NCBI RefSeq assembly: GCF_004664715.2
Contig: NC_051079.1
Span: 62,981,660 to 63,045,659, forward strand
DNA from: Peromyscus leucopus
Taxonomy: Eukaryota > Chordata > Mammalia > Rodentia > Cricetidae
Direction of reading: 5' to 3'
Length of the DNA: 64,000 bases
Shown here: one piece after another, positions 19,301-31,200 of the stretch
Layout: each line of letters starts with the position of its first letter
Position numbering within the stretch: position 1 is the stretch's first letter
The notes under the pieces: generated by a model
Database searches by the model: none
What the model was told of the DNA's origin: nothing
Seen by the model: the letters and a program-made list of their open reading frames with translations, nothing else
Made by a program: the position numbers and the translations under genes

Positions 19301-22300
19301 GGAATGTGCCATTTCCAAGGAGGGAAGCAACCTTCCTCACATCAGCCAATAGGAAGTGATTAACCCGCCAATCGGAAACCCAGCAGCTGGTTACTCACCC
19401 CAAATGCCTTGCTTAAAACCAAACAAAAAGGACCCAAACTCAGGCACCACTAGGTAAGAACATGGGGAAGGTAACCGGAAAGCCCCTGGGAGAGGAGTGG
19501 TCGGAACAGCAGAGCAGAGGCTGCCCTAAGGGCACTGGGCTAGGGCAAGTTTGGCTGGTTATGGTGACCCAGGGGTGTTGAAGCGAGACCAGTTCAGGGG
19601 CCTTTGCTGTCCGTCACATGTTTTTCTCCCCGCCCGGTGTATGGGGAAGCGCAGGACCTGGGGATTCAGCTCTTCTTTCCCAGCCTGAGCCTGAAGAGTT
19701 TGGTGTTGGGTTACATAGGTGAGAGAGGAAATTGGGTTTTACAGTGGACAACTGTTAAAATCTTAAAGAGACAACCCACCGAGGGGATCCCTTTTGGAGT
19801 CTCCCTCCTCCAGGGGAAGTGATGAGAAGGGGCTGAGACCTGGGAGAGTTGAGCCTTTCGGAGGTCCTGGCAGGTTGAACTGGGAACTCTTGTTTGTGAT
19901 GGCTGCAGCCTCTGGAAGGGCCTAGACGAGACCTCCACCTGGTTCTGTGTATACGTGTCCCCAAACAGAGTTGTCTGCAGCAAGTTTGGGGCTTGCCTGG
20001 ACCCTAGGACAAAGTGGCTGTGACTTGTGGCCTTTGCAAGGCAGGAAGATACCCCCATTTCCCCATCCCACAAGGAAAAAGAATTTGCTGTTCGTTCCTA
20101 GCTCTGTCTCACTTTGTAGAGTTGGGATGCTTGAGGGTGCCTCTTCCTGTGAGCACTGTATCTGCTGCTCTGAGGCCGGGGGACTGACTGGCTGCTGGGA
20201 TGGCCTCTTCATGGAACAGCCTAGCTGGACGGCTGACGTCTTGGTCTGCGATCTGGCCCTTTTAACTTAGATCTCTTGGCCTGCTCTTTTTCCAAGTCTC
20301 TTTGAGACTGGGTTGTTCATGAGTTTGCTTAGATCATTCATTCGTTTATTTACTGACTGTTTCCATCATTCATTATACAAAGTAGTCCTGGGAAACTCAG
20401 AAGAACTAAGTTGGAAAGAACCTTTAAAAAGGTTGCAGTTCGTTCTGTTAGAACTGCTGGGAGGAAGGGCATGTGTGTCTTTCTTCCACAGAACCCAGGG
20501 CTTAATGAGGTGCTTGGTAATATGTAGTGGTAGAGGAGAAGCCAGAAATGGCCCAGCTCTGCTGGCTGCCAGGCTGGGCTCTGGAGAGCAGGAGACGGTG
20601 GAAGATGAGACTCTGACTTGAGAAATTTATCTTTGCAGAGTGTTCGGTGGGTGGTTGCAGATCTGGCCCAATTGACCTTTGTAAGCTAGGGAATATAGCT
20701 TGGAGCCAATCTAGACACCACTGACTGGGCTCAGCCAGGCCAGCTCCAGGGAAGAGGTTTAGGACTTGGTAGCCTGCTTGGGAATGGAAACCCTGGGATG
20801 AGAGCTGGACCTGGGTGCCTTAGCTCCCTGGGTGGCCCCCAGCCCAGTCAGTGGCACCTCAGTTTACCTGGGTGCCTATCGAATGTGTTCCTGCTTCACA
20901 GGGGTGGTAGGGAGGCCTAATTAATGTGTGTAAATCCCTCCTAAGATCAAAGGCGATGCAGAGGCCATGGCACATTTCATAAAAATCACTTGTGGTTGCA
21001 TCTTGGAGCTGGCTCACCTTTGATGTGAGCCAAGCTGACACCCTGACTGAGGTCTCCAGGCCCGCCCTGGAGAGGCCAGGCTTTGCCTTTGAAATACACC
21101 TTGCCCCTGGCATTCAGCCAGCCAGAGCTGGGGGAGTGGCCATAGGGTGTCTTCCATTTTGGGGGGAGTGGAGGAGGGGGGATGAGGAGCCAATCTCTAG
21201 AAAATGATGGGGCAAGAACCACAGTTTAGAAAGTACAGGCTTGCGCCATATGACAAGGAGCTCCTCTTCCGGCTTCCCTCATTGTTTTCCATTTGATTAA
21301 ACGCATCCTGTAAAGTTGTGTATTCCTGGTAGGAATTATCTTCTACCCCGAAGAAAGGAGGTTGTGTACAGCCTTCTCTTTCCCCTTGCCAACCACTCCT
21401 CCACGCTCCCTCCCGTTTAGAAGAGGTTTTTCTTTTTAATTTCTAAACACAGGCTGAGCAAGTGCTGTACACCCAAGTGCCCCACCTCCCTTTTCTCCCC
21501 ACTGGAGGGTTTTGAACAGTTAATCTTCCAGCTTTGGGAAGAGAAGGCCTCAAAGGGAGGCACCCTCGGCAGAGACTTCTGGGGGACACTGTGTGTTGGA
21601 CAGGCTTGGTAGTCACCTTCCCTTTGTCAGGAACAGGAGGCAACTATTGTACCACTGAAGGGCTGTCCAGGCTGCTTGCCTCTAGGCTTCTCTTTTGCTT
21701 TGAGTAACTATGTACCAGTGTGGCCAAAGGGGCATCTGCTAATGCCTGGTAGCCTGGGGTGGGAGAACTGGAGTCTGTACAAACCAAGTGGTGCGTGTGT
21801 TTCCCAGAGAGCCCCACTTTCTGTGGGGACTTGGGAAAAACTTGGACATTGGTAATGGTGCAAAAGAAAGTTCCAGGGGCCCATGCATTTGCGTTCCTGG
21901 GGACTAACTAGTTGTGATTCGTGGGCACTATTTTTTTTGTTGTTGTTGTTGTTGTAATTGCTTGGAGGGCGGCTGTAGCTGGTCTCTTTCTCAGCTGGAA
22001 TTGTCATTACGTTGAGGTCACTGTGCTGAGCACCTGGGGGTGCGGGGAGAGGCTGAGGATACAGAATCTGTAGGTTAAGGTCTAGTAAAGACAATGGAAG
22101 GAAAGGGTGCTAGAAAGATGGTGTAGGAACCGAGGCAGGCAGCCTCGTAAGAATGGGGTGGTCTGGGCAGGTTTCCAGAGGTGGGTTTGGACCAGTCTGG
22201 AAGCAGGTAGACCATTTCCCTCCAGCTGAGCCCTTTGCCTTGCTGAGAAGTCTGTCTTGATCTGATGGGCTGGACCCAGGTGGAGCTATGATAGAACTGG

Positions 22301-25169
22301 TCGAAGTCAGTATGGGAGGAGGAGGAAGGAGGCTTTGTGCCCGGTGGGAGAGAAAACTGGGTTGAGAAAGTACACTTCGAACCTTCCTTGACCTTGGGAA
22401 TTACCTGATCTCAATGGGAGACTTGTAATAGAAGAGAAATTCCAGCCAGTCTGTGATTGAGCCTGACTTGACTAATGATTAACTGGCCGCCTGGAGCCCA
22501 GACGGGTGACAAGGTGCTGTGGTCTGTCTTAGGCTGGACCATGAAGCCCGGTAGACCATTAATAATCTGCAGCGTGCCTGTGAGTCAGCCCTTTGGAATG
22601 TGTGGTCTTTCTTTCATGCTCTTTCGTGTTTGTAAGAATGAACGGTGGTTTTTTTTTTTTTTTTTAATTTATTTTTATGTGTATTGATGTTTTGCCCGAA
22701 TGTATGTCTGTGTGAGGGTGTCAGGTCTTGGAGTTAACAGATGGTTATGAGCTACCATGTGGGTGCTGGGAATCGAACCTTGATCCTCTGTAAGAGCAGT
22801 CAGTGCTCTTAACCACTGAACCATTTCTGTAGTCCCCGGCTCTGTTCTTATCTGCGTATTTACATCTCTCTTTCTTCCAATTCTGCAGCAGCCTGTCCAG
22901 ATGCTGTGCCTTCCTCCGCGGAAACCGGGGGGACGAATTTTCTGGCCCCCGGGGGGCTTTCAGGTGAGACACTTTTCTCCTTTCCTAGAGGTTGCTGGAG
23001 GCTAAAGGAGTGTGTGTGTGTGGGGGGGGTGGCAGCGGGCTGGTCTGGAATTGACCCCATTGGCATATGCCTTACACGAGACCCATCGGGGTGACAGTAG
23101 TGCCCTTCAGCCTGTCGTCCCGAGGTCCTTTATACGCCAGAGCCTTGCCCTTCCCAGGAACGGGAAAACTGGGGTCAGCTGCGAGCTGATTGTGAGACAG
23201 GCTTTGTGGTTATTTTTCGTTTTTCTGAATTTTCTGTGTGTGTGTGTGTGTTCATTACTCACATGTGTTCAGAGGGCAGCCTATAGGAGTCGTTTCTCTC
23301 CTTCCGCCCTGTGGGCGCCAGGGATGCAGGGCAGGTCATCAGGCGAGGTGGTGGGCGCTTTTATCCTGTGAGCCATCTTGCCATTCCCTCATGGTTTTTA
23401 AGCAGCTCCTGACTTCAGTTTCTTCCATTTGTTAACTTTGGCAAGATCTCAGGCGCTTTTAAGCCTTATTTTGCTCTTGCACGCATGCCTTGAAGGAGAC
23501 AGGACCCACGTTTACGGGGCACAGCCCAGGTGCAAGCTGGGTTTCGGTGGACTACAGGGGTTCTCTTGCGGCAGGGCAGGGGCTTGGCTTGCCGTAGACC
23601 ATAGGTGCCCTCAGCTGGACAAGCTTTCTTCAGGGTTCACAGACCAAAGACCCGGAGAGATGGAGCTAGAGAGTCATAGGATTGGAGGAGTCGGGAGAGA
23701 GAGCCCTGCGCGTTATTGCCTCTGAGGACAAGAAGCACTCTGGGAGACAGCTCGCTCTTTTTTCTATGGACCGTTTTTTTTTTTTCTTCATTTCCTCTCC
23801 CCCTACCACATCATGGATTTTCTAAGAACTAGCTATAAAGCAAGAGGGGAAGGGGTGGGGGAAATTCCAGGACAGTTCTGGGCACTCAGTGTCGCTGGCC
23901 TTCTGGGCCATTGGTGGAGGTCTTGGTGGCGTCTCCTAGCGGAATTTGTGGGACTTGTGTGCGCCCTCGATTGTGGGACGACTGCTCCTCATGACTGACT
24001 GTTCAGTGTTGCCCCTGTGTGTGGTTGAGGTACAGTCCATTCTGGACCCACCTCCCAGACTTCTTCCCCCTCCAGGAATTGAGCCTGCTGGGAAATGGCT
24101 GTAGGGGGACCCTTGTTTGTTTTGATTTCAGTTTCAGTGTTTTGATTTACTCTGACTGTTATCTGAGACCGAGGGTATTGTTTACTCAAAGCTTCTAATG
24201 AGAACTGAGCAGGAAAAGAAGGACCCCAGGGGGAGGAGGGAGGTGGGCCCCCAGTATGGCTTGGGAGGCCTCTCCATCTTCTGCTTTCTAAGGCTGAAGT
24301 CAGTGAGAGTTCTCTAGAGAAAGAAGGGCCAGGAGAGAATCTGAGCAAAATAATCTGAGCACTCTCGGGATGTTGTTGGCTCGTTTTATTTTTTTAAGTC
24401 CTGGGTGTGCAGGGAGGAGCCCTGGCTTCTCCAAACCACACGAAATAAGCAGGGGAAGTGGTAGCTTTTGAAAGGGGCTTTTCGGAAGGCTTGTCTCATT
24501 GATAACATCTTGTCTGTCTCCTCTACTGGAGGAAATGACGACACCAGGCTGAGAACCACCAGCCTGAGGGCTGCTCACCCCACCCCTCCTCACCCCCAGG
24601 AGCCAAACACTATGACCTGGTCAGCCGATCCTGCTTCCCCAAAGTTCGGCCAGTTCTAGAAAGAAGCTGGGAAGCAACATTCTAGTGCGCCCCTCCCCAT
24701 TCGCCCCCCCCCCAATCCCCTCGGTCATCTCAGCCCCTTAGATGGATGAGGCTCGCTCGGGTGTAGTAGTCTGTCTTGCAAGGGATGGCATGGTGTAACA
24801 GAACTGCAAACAAGAAAAAAGGAAGGGGGAAAAAAAAAAAGAGTCCTCCACATGAAAGAGCATTTGTTTTGAATTTTAGCTCTTGGTTTACTAATTCCCA
24901 AGGCTTCGAAGTTGGAGTCCTTTCTTCTTTCTGTATGTAGTTGGAGCCATGTATTAGTAATGTGCTTGGGTGGAGGTTGTAGGACGAACTTTTTGGGTGG
25001 ATGCCATTGGTTTGGGGGTATCTAGAGGAAGAGGTGACGGGCACAGAGAGAAACTTACTATAGACTCTGCCCTGTGAATGTCCGTGAAAGGTGGATTCAT
25101 GAGCCTAGGCGGAGGGTTGTATACATTCTGGAAACCCAGGCCACCTCCTTTTAACAAAGGTGGTGCTGG

Positions 25170-25219
<50 letters not shown>

Positions 25220-28200
25220 GGGCTAGATGCGTCTGCGTTGTGTAGATTGAGGTCTTGGGGGGGTGAGGGTGGTTGAATGAGGCCGGAGGAGATGGGAGGG
25301 GGGCTCCTGTAGTGGACGCTGGGGTGAGGCCCGGCCGGTGCAGGATGGGCACCAGTCAAGGTGGGGGGGCGGTGACACCCCCCTGAAATAACCTCTCGGA
25401 GTCTCTTTCACAGGCCCTGTGTGCTGCTTTCCTTCCTGTTCTGCCCTGGCTAAGAGCGGGCTTAATGAATGGGGCTCAGTTCAGGGTGGGAGGAAGGTCG
25501 CCAGTGTGAGCCAGGGCTTGATTCTCTTGGCAAGGGAAGAAGGGAAAGAGAAAACAGTCGAATGTGAAAATGTGGTGCCTTGGAGATGGGGGTGGGGCGT
25601 GCTCAAAGGCCTAGCCCCTCCTGAAATGCAGGGGTGACTCCAAGGCTGGCCGGCCCTTCCCTTTCCTGCACTCTTGCCGAGGGCCAGCCAGAGGAAGGGG
25701 AGTGGGCGGGACGAGTCCTGGGAGTAGCACCCTGGCTTCAGGTTGGAATTCCAGTCTTGCAGTGTGGTTCTGGTGGGGGGAGGGCAGGGGATGACAGGCT
25801 GGGTCCTTGGGGACCTGCATTGAAACACACACACACACACCCCACCCTTACAAGTTTCCTCAGTCTGGGAAAACGGGACATTTTTAGAAGGCAGTAATTT
25901 GGTTCCAGGAGATTGTACTTTCATTTCTGACAGCCGGCTTTCTGAGACAGATGGATTGCTCTGTGCAAGCTTGTGAGTGTGTGCGCTCAACGCACTGCAG
26001 ACAGACAGACAAGCTCCTGTGTTGACACTCGAGCAGAGGGATGCCATGCCAACAGGCAGGGTCTGAGAGAATCTGGGGCCCTGTTCTCATGAAGTGGCTC
26101 CCCCATGAAGCTGTGTACTTACTACGTGGGGACTGCTCTGTGTAACGGTCCAGAACTGCAGTTTTGATAGCCTGGTCTCTGGACACTGATGTCTTTTGGA
26201 AGGTATGCAAATCCAGGTCTGCTGCATTGATTTGTGTGAATGAGTCAGGGAGACCCACCTTGACAAGAACTGACGGAGCTGGGAAACTTAGAGCTCAGTA
26301 GAGGAGACCGCAAGCATTTACAGCTAGAGTGTCTACTGTATCTCGGGGAAGTTCTGCTCTTGGCTTAGCGTCTTTGCAGCCTCTGTCTGGGGTTGGGTAG
26401 AGGGTCTGCACATGGCCGGTGTGGAGTCTTAACTGGGTCGATAGAAAGAAAAAGCAGTATTTCGTTTGTACCAGGTTACCCAGCTGCAGGCCCTTCTTTT
26501 CAGAGATGTTAGTGTTTGGCACTGGCTGGGCCTCTGGGTCTCCCTCAGAGAGCAGTGTTGGAGGCCTGGAGCCCCTTTGGGAAGAGGAATTCCCATGGAC
26601 TGGGGTGGGGGTGGAGTCGAGGGGTTGGAGACTTGAAGCATGCAGGAGTCTTAGGGGAATTGAAGAAACTGCACAGACGTCTTCTGTCTGTGCAGTCATG
26701 TTTATGTGGAGGGGTCAGGGAGGCCTGGGGGTTAGTTCCTTTGCTTAAGGTCTTAGATAGCTTTTGGTTTCCAGATTTGGGGGTGGACGCGTTTCAAGTC
26801 AGTACCAAATCAACTACAAGGGCAAGTCTGTTTCCTCTTTGATCTCTGCTGGCATGTGCCATAGCGTCTGCGGAAGACCTTCAGAAACACCTATATAATC
26901 TGAAAGGCTGCGCTTGCTCAGTCCGAGGCCGACTTGGGCTCAAACCAAGCAGCTAAGGGAGGAATGCTACCTTCTGATCTAAGGAGAAAGCCATTCAGCC
27001 GAAAGTGAACCAGTTTTTATCATCTGGCATGACACTGTGATACTGAACTAGGAGTCTCGGGCCTTAGCTAGGTGCCTGCCTGCTCCCAGTGTCTCTTCCT
27101 CATGTGCCTAGTGTGGCTGTGGTTTCTAATACCCTTAGAGGGGAGAATGAATGGAGAACACGCTGCTGGTGAGCTCACAAGGATGGGCTTATGGGGAACT
27201 GGGCTAGCACAGTGACCAGCACGGACCACCTCTTCCCTCCAGGCCACTTTGGGAAATGACAGTCTGGAGCTCCAAGAATACAAGTCTAGTCTCTTTTAAA
27301 CCGAGGCAGTCTGCTGGCTCCAGGCTAGGGCGGCTCACCTGATGCACACCCACACCCTGGTGTAGACCAGTCCTGGGCAGCATCGGGGCTGTTGGCGGGC
27401 CTCTTCTTCTGTAGGGCCTGAGGTCATGGGCCCCGCCCCTGGTGAACGACTCCCTGATAAACCTCTTTTGTCCTGGAAAGAATGAGGTAGTCAGGCAGGG
27501 GTTAAATGCAGGGTGACAGCATTTAAAAAAATCTCTGGAGCAAATTTGGGCTGCTCTGCCGGCTAGACTAGATGGGCTAGACTAGATGGGCTGCGTCTGT
27601 ATCCTGTCCCCAGGCAGAACCTAGTCAAGTCAGCAGGGGAGGGGGTAAGGGCTCAGGAAGGCCCGTGCCAGGGTGCTGGTGGCTTTGGCTGTGGTCCTTC
27701 AAACAGCCTCCCCTCCATTCCCACTTGGGGCTCTTCTCATCCCAGCCTGCCTGCTGTAGGCTGCTAGAGTCTTTGAGGACTTCTGGGGCCAGCAGCCGTG
27801 AAAGGAAGACGAGTCATAGGTTCATGGCAGGGTTTGGTTGCTTTCCTTTGCCGCTTTCCATATCAACCCCGTAATGATTTCTCTTTATATGGTATACCAT
27901 ATGGTAACGGTATTTTTCTCTTCTTTCTGAAAGTCCATAGAGCGAGGTGTCAACCCTCGTGGGCCGTAAGCGAGTGCTCCACCCTGAGCTGTGACCCCAG
28001 CCTCTAGATTGGTGTTCCGGTCACTTCAGGGTAGGCTTTGCACTCTGAGCGGCACTCACAGTCGGTGTCTTTATTTAATCCCTGCACTTCGGAGGCAGAA
28101 GCAGTCTGGTCTCGGAGGCAGAAGCAGTCTGGTCTCGGAGTTTGAGGCCAGCCTCGTCTACCACAGTCAATTCTAGTCCACTCAGGGCTACATGGTGAAG

Positions 28201-31200
28201 ACCCCCATCTTGAAGAGAAAAGAAAGAATTCTTTAAAAATCTTAGCTAATATGACAAGATAGGATGTTGTTTTTAATGTCAAATCATCCTGCCTCACAAG
28301 CATGTATTATCTATTGCTCCTGGCAAAAATAAGTGGTTACTGAAGGCAGAGGCAGGCGAATCTCTTTCTGGGTTCAAGGCCAATCAGGGCTGCACAGTGA
28401 GAGTCTGAACCAGAACAAAACAAAAAAACGGCTCTCTTGCATCATTGTTTTAGCCTTCAGGTCTTTGTTTCTGTTTGGTTTTTTAAGTGTAAAGCACTAG
28501 TTCCTGGACTTGGCATTTCTATTCCTTGAATTTGAGCTTTTTCTTGGAAAATTTTTCCTTAGATTGATTTGATTATGTGTATGAGTGTCTAGTGAGCCTG
28601 TGTGTCTGTACCACACGCATGCCTGATGTGGGAGAAGGTCAGAAGAGGGCTTCAGCTTCCCTGGAACTGGAGTTACAGACAGTTGCAAGCTGCCATGTGG
28701 TTGCTGGGAACTGAACCCAGGTCCTGCAGTAGTGATCTTAAGTGCTGGACCATCTCTCCAACCCCTTGAGGTTTTTGTTGTTGTTGTTCTTAATAGAGGT
28801 CTTTTGCTTGATTGTAGAAACATTTGAGGAGAATGTTGATTACCCACATGTCTTCCTCCTATGTGTTATAATTGCAGAAGTGCCCCTTGGGACTGTGTTT
28901 CCTTTTGGGGTAGTGATGTATAGTCTGTGTACCCAATGTCACTGATGGTGCATTTCATACTACGTGGATTTTAACGCAGTTTTCACAAATGTGGCCCATG
29001 GTGACTTTTAAATGTATGCAAGTGTTGTCTTATCCATGAAGAACAGTGGGCAGTAAGGAGAGGTTTCTCACAGGTCTGGATCTGTTGATGGGTTGGTTAT
29101 ACTGGTTTCCATAGCACCCGGAGATCTCTGGACTAGAGGTACACTGGTGGCCTGGGTGCGTCCCAGTGTTGAGCATGCACTCTCTTTCTGTTTGTTTCAT
29201 TTTTGTTGTTGTTTTTTGGTTTTTTGAGACAGGATTTCTCTGTAGTTTTGGTGCCTGTCCTGGATCTTGCTCGTTAGGCCAGGCTGGCCTCGAACTCAGA
29301 GATCCCCCTCTGCCGCCACCGCCCGGCTTTGTTTCATTTTTTGAGACAGGGTTTCTCTGTGTAGCTAGCCCTGGCTGTTCTGGAACTCACTTTGTAGCCC
29401 AGGCTGGCCTTGAACTCAGAGATCCGCCTGCCTCTGCTTCCTGAGTGCTGGGACTAAAGGTGTGTGCCACCACACCCCGCTCAGTGTTAAGTTTTCAGTC
29501 TTCCCATTTCCGTGCAAGTTGGAGAAACCTTAATAAAGTAGGAAATTTCTTTTCCGTTGTTCCCCAAGCCGGCCTTTCTGCTGGGTTAAGGGTAGGGGGA
29601 AGTACACTTATTCCTACTTCTCCCCAGATGCCATGCCCGGGGGGCCTGTCCAGTGTAGTGACAGAGCCCGAGAGGGAACAGAGGCTAGCTCCCGAAGCCT
29701 AGTGACCTCGACCCTTTCAAGGCTGCGGGAGCCCATGGTCCATGTAACACCCCCCCTGTGTTCCGGGGCAGGCAGGTGCCCATTTGCGGGAGCCTGAGAG
29801 AGGATACTGTAAGAGCAGCCACCCGGAGGTCACCAGTGGCCCTAGCATCTTTCCCAGTGAGGATTGAATGGCCCAGCATCTGGCTGTCTGCCTACTGTCA
29901 CACGGAGGCTTCCTCTTCGGGCTATTTTCAGAGGGAAGATATTATTAACTGCTGAGGCACAGTCCTCTCTTGAGTGGCTAACACACCAAGAAAGCTGCGT
30001 TCACTTGACTGCCCCCCCCCCCCATACGCCCTGGTAGGAGGAAGGGTCCCACCTCCCCCGGCCCTTCTGCTTCTCCCCATGAGGTCACCTTGGGGATCCC
30101 AGCCCTTGGCCCAGTTCCTGGAGGAAGCTGCCACGGTAGAACTAATGGCTGCCTGCTCCTAAAGGTGCAGGAAAACAAGACAGTTTGTGTGCTGCAGTGG
30201 AGACAGGTTGCAGTACAAGCTGCTGGGCACCGGGCAGGGGAGGAGGGTGGCTCTTGATGGAGCATAGGACAGTCATTTAAAACGGCGATAACTTTCACCT
30301 TGTCAGCTAACAGGAAATATCGGGACAAGACAGGAAATTGCATCATCTCTCTCTCTCTCTCTTTTTAGAAGAACTCCAGAAAAAAAAAAAAAAGTTCATG
30401 AAAAGTAGTGTCGCTGAGGAAACCGGCTGGCATTGCCCCCTCTTTCCCCCCCCCTTCTTCCCTTCTAGTCCCAGGAGACCTTTTAGACCATTTTCTTTAA
30501 GAAAGAGGCTGTTTGAGAACTTTTATGTTATTTTTATTATTTAAAAAAATATTTTACCAGAAGGGTCACCTTCAGTTGAAATGTTAACTGCAGCCTTCTT
30601 TCCTGGTTTACTGAAGAATCTTTCATGACTTTTTCAGCTTCCTTCCCCCAAATGGCGAGGCCGAGCAGCTCTTGGCTGGGAACTAATTTTGGTTTGGCTT
30701 TGGCATCCTGAGCACCGAGCCCCACCCAATGTCATTAAGCTCAGTTTTAACTTGCAAAAAAAAAAAATTTTTTTTTTTTTTTTTTTTTGGTAGTAAGGGT
30801 AGGTAAGAATTGACTCCAGTCCACACATAGCCTTTTCACACCACAGATGTCTTTTTGGAGAGGAATCTGGCATGGGGCGGTTTGGACCTCAGTCTGCCCT
30901 TCTCACTATCCCCGAGGATAGGATCGGCCTTTCACAGTCCACGGGTACAGCTATGTAAGTAGGTCACGTGGCTGTCGGTGCATCAGGAAGCGTCCCCCTC
31001 AAAAGGAAGGGTAGACCAGATACAGCATCCACGTATTCACCCCTGGGGGTCTGAGTCCTCCTCTCTTTGATGCCCTTGCTCGGATGGCTTGGGATCTAAG
31101 ACAGCGCTGCCCGGAGCGGGAGAGATGAAGCCCAGAGAGACTGTGTGTGGCTGGCTGCCCTGCACTCCCTCTCACCCCCACCCTCCCAGCTTTTTCCCTT

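Larger units (their letters stand above)
17705..22888 (+). other. Smad7: Smad7 intron 2
   Basis: This 5.2-kb phase-1 intron (GTGAGT..CTGCAG) is strikingly SINE-poor: apart from the B3 element at 22647-22837 it is unique sequence. It contains a possible regulatory block at 19180-19400. No exon-like or gene-like signal other than Smad7 was found. Confidence 0.95.
25218..28063. other. Unique intron 3 sequence
   Basis: 2.8 kb without recognised SINEs. It contains a 14-bp tandem duplication (27560-27587) and a 16-bp palindrome (27887-27902). Confidence 0.55.
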
